A stretch of 29,094 nucleotides of DNA, taken from Robbsia sp050955065 (lineage in GTDB: Bacteria > Pseudomonadota > Gammaproteobacteria > Burkholderiales > Burkholderiaceae). Below, piece by piece: positions 24,401-29,094 of the stretch. Position numbers and translations under genes: made by a program. Positions within the stretch are counted from its first letter, which is position 1. Every line of letters starts with the position of its first letter. The DNA is taken from NCBI GenBank assembly GCA_050955065.1, contig JBPBQT010000196.1, forward strand, positions 1-29,094, read 5' to 3'. A model generated the notes under the pieces. The model searched no databases. It worked only from the letters and a program-made list of their open reading frames with translations, and was not told the DNA's origin.

Positions 24401-27400
24401 GACACCACCTTGGACGATGCGGCGCGCGGTTTGCCGCCACCCGACGCGCCGGCGCCCGACGCACCGGCGCCCGACGTATCCGCGCCCAGCGCCCGCAGGA
24501 TTTCCTTCAGGGTCGCCACGCGCACCGCCAGATCGGGGCTGTTCGTCTCGATGCGCAGCTTGTCCTGGCCAGCCAGCTTGATGTGACGGTTCTTCTGCAC
24601 CATCGCGATGATGCGCATCGCGTCGATCGGCGGGTTCGGGATGAACTGCAGCGCGATCAGCGTCTCGGACGCGTCGATCTTCGAAATGCCGATCGGTTTG
24701 GCTTCCAGCCGCAGCCGGTGCGTCTCGACCAGCGCCTGCGCCTGCGGCGGCAGCTTGCCGAAACGGTCGATCAGCTCCTCGTGCACGGTGTCGATCGCCC
24801 CCGCCGACTCGCAGTTCGCCAGACGCTTGTACAGCGACAGCCGCTCCTGCACGTCCGGACAGTAATCGGACGGCAGGATCGCCGGCACGTGCAGATTGAT
24901 CTCGGTCGTCGCCGCCAGCGGCGCGGTCAGATCCGGCTCGCGGCCCGCCTTGAGCGCCTTCACCGCGTCGTTGAGCATGTCGGTGTAGAGCTGGAAGCCG
25001 ATTTCCTGGATCTCGCCGGACTGCTTGTCGCCCAGCACCTCGCCGGCGCCGCGGATCTCGAGATCGTGCATCGCCAGATAGAAGCCCGAGCCCAGCTCCT
25101 CCATCTGCTGGATGGCCTCGAGCCGGCGCGTCGCCTGGCTCGTCAGCGTGTCGACGTCGCGCACCAGCAGGTAGGCGTACGCCTGATGGTGCGAGCGCCC
25201 GACGCGCCCGCGCAGCTGATGCAGCTGCGCGAGGCCGAAACGGTCGGCGCGGTGGATCAGGATCGTGTTCGCGGTGGGCACGTCGATGCCGGTCTCGATG
25301 ATGGTCGTGCACAGCAGCACGTTGAAGCGCCGGCCGGTGAAGTCGCGCATCACGCGTTCGAGCTCGCGCTCGTGCATCTGGCCATGCGCGACGACGATGC
25401 GCGCTTCGGGCACCAGCTCTTCCAGCATCGCGCGCCGGTTCTCGATGGTCTCCACCTCGTTGTGCAGGAAATACACCTGGCCGCCGCGCTTGAGCTCGCG
25501 CAGCATCGCCTCGCGGATCACGCCGTCCTCCTCGCGGCGCACGAAGGTCTTGATCGCCAGGCGCTTCTGCGGCGCCGTCGCGATCACCGAGAAGTCCCGC
25601 AGCCCCTCGAGCGCCATGCCGAGCGTGCGCGGAATCGGCGTGGCCGTCAGCGCCAGCATGTCGACCTCGGCGCGCAGCGCCTTGAGCGTTTCCTTCTGGC
25701 GCACGCCGAAGCGGTGCTCCTCGTCGATCAGCACCAGGCCCAGCCGCTTGAACTTCGCGTCGGCCGACAACAGCTTGTGCGTGCCGATGACGATGTCGAC
25801 GGTGCCGTCTGCCATCGCCTGGATCGCCGCCGTCGTCTCCTTGCCGGTCTTGAAGCGCGACAGCTCCGCGATGCGGATCGGCCACTGCGAGAAGCGGTCC
25901 GAGAAAGTCTGGAAATGCTGTTCGGCGAGCAGCGTCGTGGGGCAGAGCAGGGCGACCTGCTTGCCGCCCATCACCGCGATGAACGCCGCGCGCAACGCCA
26001 CCTCGGTCTTGCCGAAGCCCACGTCGCCGCAGACCAGCCGGTCCATCGGCTTGCCCGCGGTCATGTCCGCGATCACCGCCGCGATCGCCGCGGCCTGGTC
26101 GGGTGTTTCCTCGAAACCGAACGTCTCGGCGAACGCGTCGTAGTCGCGCGGCGAGAGTTCGAACGCATGGCCCTCGCGCAGCGCGCGGCGCGCGTACAGA
26201 TTGAGCAGCTCGGCGGCGGTGTCGCGGATCTGCAGCGCCGCGCGCCGTTTCGCCTTTTCCCACTGGCCGGAGCCCAGCGCGTGCAGCGGCGCGGTCTCCG
26301 GGTCCGCGCCGCTGTAGCGCGAGATCACGTGCAGCTGCGCGACCGGCACGTACAGCTTGCTCGCGCCGTTGTACTCCAGATGCAGGAACTCGGTCTCGCC
26401 TTCGCCCATGTTCATCGACATCAGGCCCATGTAGCGGCCGATGCCGTGCTGGCTGTGCACCACCGGGTCGCCGATCTTCAGCTCCGACAGGTCGCGCACC
26501 ATCGAGTCGACCGAACTCGCCTGTTCCTGGCGGCGACGCCCGGTGCGGCGCGCGATCTGACCGTAGAGTTCGGTCTCGGTGACGAAGGCGATCTGGCGGC
26601 CCGGGGTGCCGGTCGTCTGCGGCAGCACGAAACCCGCGGCAAGCGGCGCGACGCCCAGGCCGAAACGCGCGTCGCCCTGCTGGAATTGCGCGAAATCGTC
26701 GACCAGCACCGCCGCCAGGCCCGCGTCGTTGAGCATCTGCGCGATCGTCTCGCGCCGGCCCGCGGACTCGGCGCCGAGAAACACGCGCATGCCCGGCAGC
26801 CCGACGAAGTGCCGCAGCGCGGCGACCGTATCCTCGGCGCGCCGGTCGACGGAGAGTACGGGCAGGCTGGTTGCGAACGGTTCGCCCGGCGCCTCGCCGT
26901 TCAGCGTCAGGCGCGCGAACGGCTTGGCGAGGATGAAGAATTCCTCGGCGCTCAGGAACAGGCGCGCCGGGTCCAGAATCGGCCGCTCGCGGTCGTGCGA
27001 CAGAAAGTTGTGGCGCTGCCGCGTGTCGGCCGCGAAACGGCTGACCGACGCCTCGATGTCGCCGACCAGGATCAGTTGCGCGGCGTCCGGCAGGTAGTCG
27101 ATGAAGGTCGCCGTCTCGTTGAAGAACAGCGGCAGGTAGTATTCGATGCCGCCGGGCGGCACGCCGTTGCCGATGTCGCGGTACAGGGTCGAGCGGCTCG
27201 GATCGCCCTCGAAGACCTCGCGCCAGCGGCTGCGAAACGCGGTGCGCGCCGCCTCGTCGAACGGGAATTCCCGCCCGGGCAGCAGGCGTACCTCCCGCAC
27301 CGGATACAGGCTGCGCTGGCTGTCGGGATCGAACGCGCGGATCGAATCGACCTCGTCGTCGAACAGGTCGATCCGGTAGGGCAGCGGCGAGCCCATCGGG

Positions 27401-28086
27401 AACAGGTCGATCAGGCTGCCGCGCACGCAGTACTCGCCCGGGCGCACCACCTGGCTGACATGCTCGTAGCTGGCGAGCACCAGCTGCGCGCGCAGCCGCG
27501 CCTCGTCCAGCTTCGCGCCCTGCGTGAACTCGAACGTGTACGCGGCCATGAACGACGCCGGCGGCATCCGGTACATCGCGGTCGTCGCGGGCACGATGAC
27601 GATGTCGCAGCGCCCTTCGCCCAGGTCGTGCAGCGTCGCGAGCCGTTCGGAGATCAGGTCCTGGTGCGGCGAGAACGAATCGTAGGGCAGCGTTTCCCAG
27701 TCCGGCAGCAGGCGCACCCGCAGGCCCGGCGCGAAATACGGGATCTCGAGCACCAGGCGCTGCGCGTCGAGCGCGTTCGCGCACACCACCGCGAGCGTCG
27801 AGAAACCGGCGTCACGTCCGGTCTGCTCCGCGCCGGTGCGGTTCGCGAGGAAGTAACGCGCGATCAGCAACGCGTCGGCCGAACCCGGCGGCGTGCCGAT
27901 GGCGTAGCGGGTGCCTTTCTTCACCAGCGGCACGGGGGAGGTCGCCGGCGGCAGGACGGGCGGCGCCGCGGGCGTCATGGGCGTGACGCCCGTGACATTC
28001 GCGGGGAGGGGGGGCGCGGCCGGGCTGGCAGGCGGATTCGAGCGGGACTTGGATGACAAAGCAGTAGTGTCTGGCGTGTCTGGCAT
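24397..28086 (-). CDS. mfd: Transcription-repair coupling factor Mfd
   Basis: This 1229-residue SF2 translocase removes stalled RNA polymerase and recruits UvrA. Domains in order are a UvrB-homology module (about 55-400, with LLPDWETLPYDSFSPHQDL and RGSLIDLFPMG), the RNA-polymerase interaction domain (start near 545, with SQHGIGRYMG), the RecG-like motor with Walker A CGDVGFGKTE (Lys693), DEEH box (Asp788), TATPIPRTLGMAL, and the TRG/motif VI region QLRGRVGRS, then the C-terminal autoinhibitory D7 domain. It is about 80 residues longer than the E. coli protein: a Pro/Ala-rich head (1-50) and a Gly/Ala/Ser-rich tail with a 15-bp repeat. ATG 28086 (MPDTPDTTA) fits relatives from Burkholderia; ATG 27978 is an alternative. 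Confidence 0.96.
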   Translation of the reverse strand: MPDTPDTTALSSKSRSNPPASPAAPPLPANVTGVTPMTPAAPPVLPPATSPVPLVKKGTRYAIGTPPGSADALLIARYFLANRTGAEQTGRDAGFSTLAVVCANALDAQRLVLEIPYFAPGLRVRLLPDWETLPYDSFSPHQDLISERLATLHDLGEGRCDIVIVPATTAMYRMPPASFMAAYTFEFTQGAKLDEARLRAQLVLASYEHVSQVVRPGEYCVRGSLIDLFPMGSPLPYRIDLFDDEVDSIRAFDPDSQRSLYPVREVRLLPGREFPFDEAARTAFRSRWREVFEGDPSRSTLYRDIGNGVPPGGIEYYLPLFFNETATFIDYLPDAAQLILVGDIEASVSRFAADTRQRHNFLSHDRERPILDPARLFLSAEEFFILAKPFARLTLNGEAPGEPFATSLPVLSVDRRAEDTVAALRHFVGLPGMRVFLGAESAGRRETIAQMLNDAGLAAVLVDDFAQFQQGDARFGLGVAPLAAGFVLPQTTGTPGRQIAFVTETELYGQIARRTGRRRQEQASSVDSMVRDLSELKIGDPVVHSQHGIGRYMGLMSMNMGEGETEFLHLEYNGASKLYVPVAQLHVISRYSGADPETAPLHALGSGQWEKAKRRAALQIRDTAAELLNLYARRALREGHAFELSPRDYDAFAETFGFEETPDQAAAIAAVIADMTAGKPMDRLVCGDVGFGKTEVALRAAFIAVMGGKQVALLCPTTLLAEQHFQTFSDRFSQWPIRIAELSRFKTGKETTAAIQAMADGTVDIVIGTHKLLSADAKFKRLGLVLIDEEHRFGVRQKETLKALRAEVDMLALTATPIPRTLGMALEGLRDFSVIATAPQKRLAIKTFVRREEDGVIREAMLRELKRGGQVYFLHNEVETIENRRAMLEELVPEARIVVAHGQMHERELERVMRDFTGRRFNVLLCTTIIETGIDVPTANTILIHRADRFGLAQLHQLRGRVGRSHHQAYAYLLVRDVDTLTSQATRRLEAIQQMEELGSGFYLAMHDLEIRGAGEVLGDKQSGEIQEIGFQLYTDMLNDAVKALKAGREPDLTAPLAATTEINLHVPAILPSDYCPDVQERLSLYKRLANCESAGAIDTVHEELIDRFGKLPPQAQALVETHRLRLEAKPIGISKIDASETLIALQFIPNPPIDAMRIIAMVQKNRHIKLAGQDKLRIETNSPDLAVRVATLKEILRALGADTSGAGASGAGASGGGKPRAASSKVVS
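24441..24485 (-). repeat. 15-bp imperfect tandem repeat (3 copies) in the Mfd C-terminal tail
   Basis: Three 15-bp units based on CCGACGCGCCGGCGC (plus strand) encode the SGAGA-type repeats at the end of Mfd. Copy 2 differs by one base and copy 3 by several. Unit length keeps the frame. Confidence 0.75.
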
Positions 28087-28410
28087 GGTGGCTGGTTCAT
28101 CACGGCGTCGCGAAACAGGGCGGCCTGGCAACGCAGGCACGTGGCGCCGTCGCTAGCCGGCGACCCGGGGTACCGGGGGACGGGCATGGGCGACGGCGCG
28201 CGGCATCGGCGCAACGTCGTGAACGTGGCGGCGCGTCCGTTGAATCGGCCGCCCCGCGAAAAGAACAATATTATAGAATCCGTCGTCGTCTGTGACTTTT
28301 TGGCGAAGATGGCCCGGTGTCCCGGCCCCGGAATATGTCAGCATGGGTCCGGACATGCCTTTCTCCCGGCGCGGCCGCGTCGTGACAACTTTCGGTGATC
28401 AGTCATACGC
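28087..28410. promoter_or_regulatory. Divergent region between mfd and ispD
   Basis: This is a 324-bp gap without a convincing gene; short open frames here have no family resemblance or ribosome binding sites. The sharpest signal is an AT-rich island at 28261-28280 in GC-rich surroundings, holding candidate promoter elements for both directions. The stretch from there to ispD is moderately AT-rich and carries GGTGA about 15 bases before the ispD start. Confidence 0.6.
28270..28279. promoter_or_regulatory. Overlapping divergent -10 elements for mfd and ispD
   Basis: On the minus strand 28275-28270 reads a perfect TATAAT, about 185 bases before mfd. On the plus strand 28274-28279 reads TAGAAT, about 130 bases before ispD, the same -10 form found before ybiT. 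Neither has a clear -35. If both are used, the two polymerases would compete for the same DNA. Confidence 0.45.
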
Positions 28411-29094
28411 ATGGCACAGGAACTCAGGGTCAATGACCGTCTCTTCGCACTTATTCCGTGCGCCGGCAGCGGCACGCGTGCCGGCGGCGGCCTGCCCAAG
28501 CAATATCGTACGGTCGCCGGACGTAACTTGCTGCATCATACGCTTGCCGCGTTCGACGCCTGTTCGGAGTTCGCGCAGACGCTGGTGGTGCTGGCCCCCG
28601 AGGACACCGGATTCGATCCGCGCCGCTTCACCGGCCTGCGCTACGCGGTGCGGCGCTGCGGCGGCGCGAGCCGGCAGGCCAGCGTGCGCAACGGCCTGCT
28701 CACGCTGATGCGCGAATTCGGCGCGCGCGATACCGACTGGGTCCTCGTGCACGACGCCGCGCGCCCGGGCATCACGCCCGGGCTGATCCGCACGCTGATC
28801 GCCGCGGTGAGCGGCGACGCCATCGGCGGCATCGTCGCGCTGCCCGTCGCCGACACGATCAAACGCTCGTCCCTGGCCGGGCGCGGCGCCGATACCATCG
28901 CCGCGCCCGACGCCGGCGGCGCGCAGGGCGCGGGCGGCAATCCGGGCGGCAATCCGGGCAGCAATCCAGGCAGCAATCCAGGCAGCAATCCAGGCAGCGA
29001 CACGGTGCCGCGCATCCGGGCGACCGAATCGCGCGATCATCTATGGCTGGCGCAAACGCCGCAGATGTTTCGCCTCGGTCTGCTGCGCAGCGCG
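28411..29094 (+). CDS. ispD: 2-C-methyl-D-erythritol 4-phosphate cytidylyltransferase IspD, with a repeat-built insertion (3' end outside window)
   Basis: The frame from ATG 28411 is open to the window end (228 codons). IspD makes CDP-methylerythritol in the non-mevalonate isoprenoid pathway. The CTP-binding loop ALIPCAGSGTRAGGGLPKQY (Arg23 and Lys30), the strand motif HDAARP (114-119), VADTIKR and the AQTPQMF motif are all present. The oddity lies between Lys151-Arg152 and Trp212 of HLWLAQTPQ: 59 residues instead of the 17 in E. coli IspD. The extra 40 or so are Gly/Asn/Pro/Ser-rich and built on a 12-bp DNA repeat. The insertion falls in the beta-arm that pairs the two subunits of the dimer. 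The frame is kept across it. IspF is often encoded next downstream, but that is outside the window. Confidence 0.93.
   Translation, partial: MAQELRVNDRLFALIPCAGSGTRAGGGLPKQYRTVAGRNLLHHTLAAFDACSEFAQTLVVLAPEDTGFDPRRFTGLRYAVRRCGGASRQASVRNGLLTLMREFGARDTDWVLVHDAARPGITPGLIRTLIAAVSGDAIGGIVALPVADTIKRSSLAGRGADTIAAPDAGGAQGAGGNPGGNPGSNPGSNPGSNPGSDTVPRIRATESRDHLWLAQTPQMFRLGLLRSA
28933..28992 (+). repeat. 12-bp tandem repeat (5 copies) inside ispD
   Basis: There are two copies of GGCGGCAATCCG followed by three of GGCAGCAATCCA, with half a sixth copy after. They encode GGNP GGNP GSNP GSNP GSNP (residues 175-194 of IspD). The clean block order suggests stepwise duplication. Twelve is a multiple of three, so copy changes are in frame. 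Confidence 0.95.

Noticed and set aside
24583..28056. Plus-strand open frame of 1157 codons opposite mfd
   Set aside because: It is the complement of a certain mfd gene. The product is Arg/Gln/His-rich with no recognisable domain; third-position GC bias explains the absence of stops.
28141..28398. Small open frames between mfd and ispD
   Set aside because: No ribosome binding site, no signal peptide or family motif, and they overlap the candidate promoters.
28933..28992. CRISPR-like array in ispD
   Set aside because: The units are only 12 bp, lie back to back without spacers and encode an in-frame peptide repeat.

Overview
The window is GC-rich, densely coding DNA from a Betaproteobacterium. 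It is most probably a member of the Burkholderiaceae (Burkholderia/Paraburkholderia relatives). This rests on my recall of close matches to proteins of that family (IspD, YbiT, DUF2968, DUF3613, tRNA adenosine deaminase) and on the layout of the Tad locus, not on any search. No rRNA, tRNA, IS element, prophage, CRISPR array or integration scar is visible. Nearly every base is in, or beside, a recognisable gene.

Region 1 (1-11864, all + strand) is the distal part of a Tad/Flp type IVb pilus locus: secretin RcpA/CpaC (5' end outside the window), TadZ/CpaE, the ATPase CpaF/TadA, inner-membrane platform proteins TadB and TadC, TPR lipoprotein TadD, a small secreted DUF3613 protein, pseudopilin-like TadE, a TadG-like protein, a sigma-54 activator and a secreted DUF2968 protein. 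Most junctions from cpaF to tadG are ATGA or GTGA overlaps, so this is a tightly coupled operon. The main anomaly is that the TadG-like gene is cut by an in-frame TAA at codon 52, exactly where the family would be expected to have Tyr. Its remaining 627 codons are open.

Region 2 (11944-15511, +) holds tRNA adenosine deaminase (TadA) overlapping an LD-carboxypeptidase (LdcA), then the ABC-F ATPase YbiT with its own promoter and a leader hairpin. Region 3 (15556-18795, -) holds a DUF1289 protein, an outer-membrane phospholipase A with an extra N-terminal domain, and a manganese/iron transporter (MntH). Region 4 (19140-23299, +) is a complete putrescine ABC importer in potFGHI order. Region 5 (23387-28086, -) is mfd with an overlapping downstream threonine/serine dehydratase-like gene. 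Region 6 (28411-end, +) is ispD, truncated by the window edge.

A pattern that crosses these regions is short tandem DNA repeats inside otherwise conserved genes: 9-bp in the cpaF tail, 6-bp in the TadD signal peptide, 15-bp in the TadE head, 6-bp in the tRNA deaminase tail, 15-bp in the Mfd tail and 12-bp inside the ispD core. All have unit lengths divisible by three. The one clear array with a unit not divisible by three (8 bp x 4) sits at a gene's stop codon. I found no wholly new defence or biosynthetic system. The best leads are the broken tadG, the repeat-built insertion in IspD, and this genome-wide-looking repeat habit.
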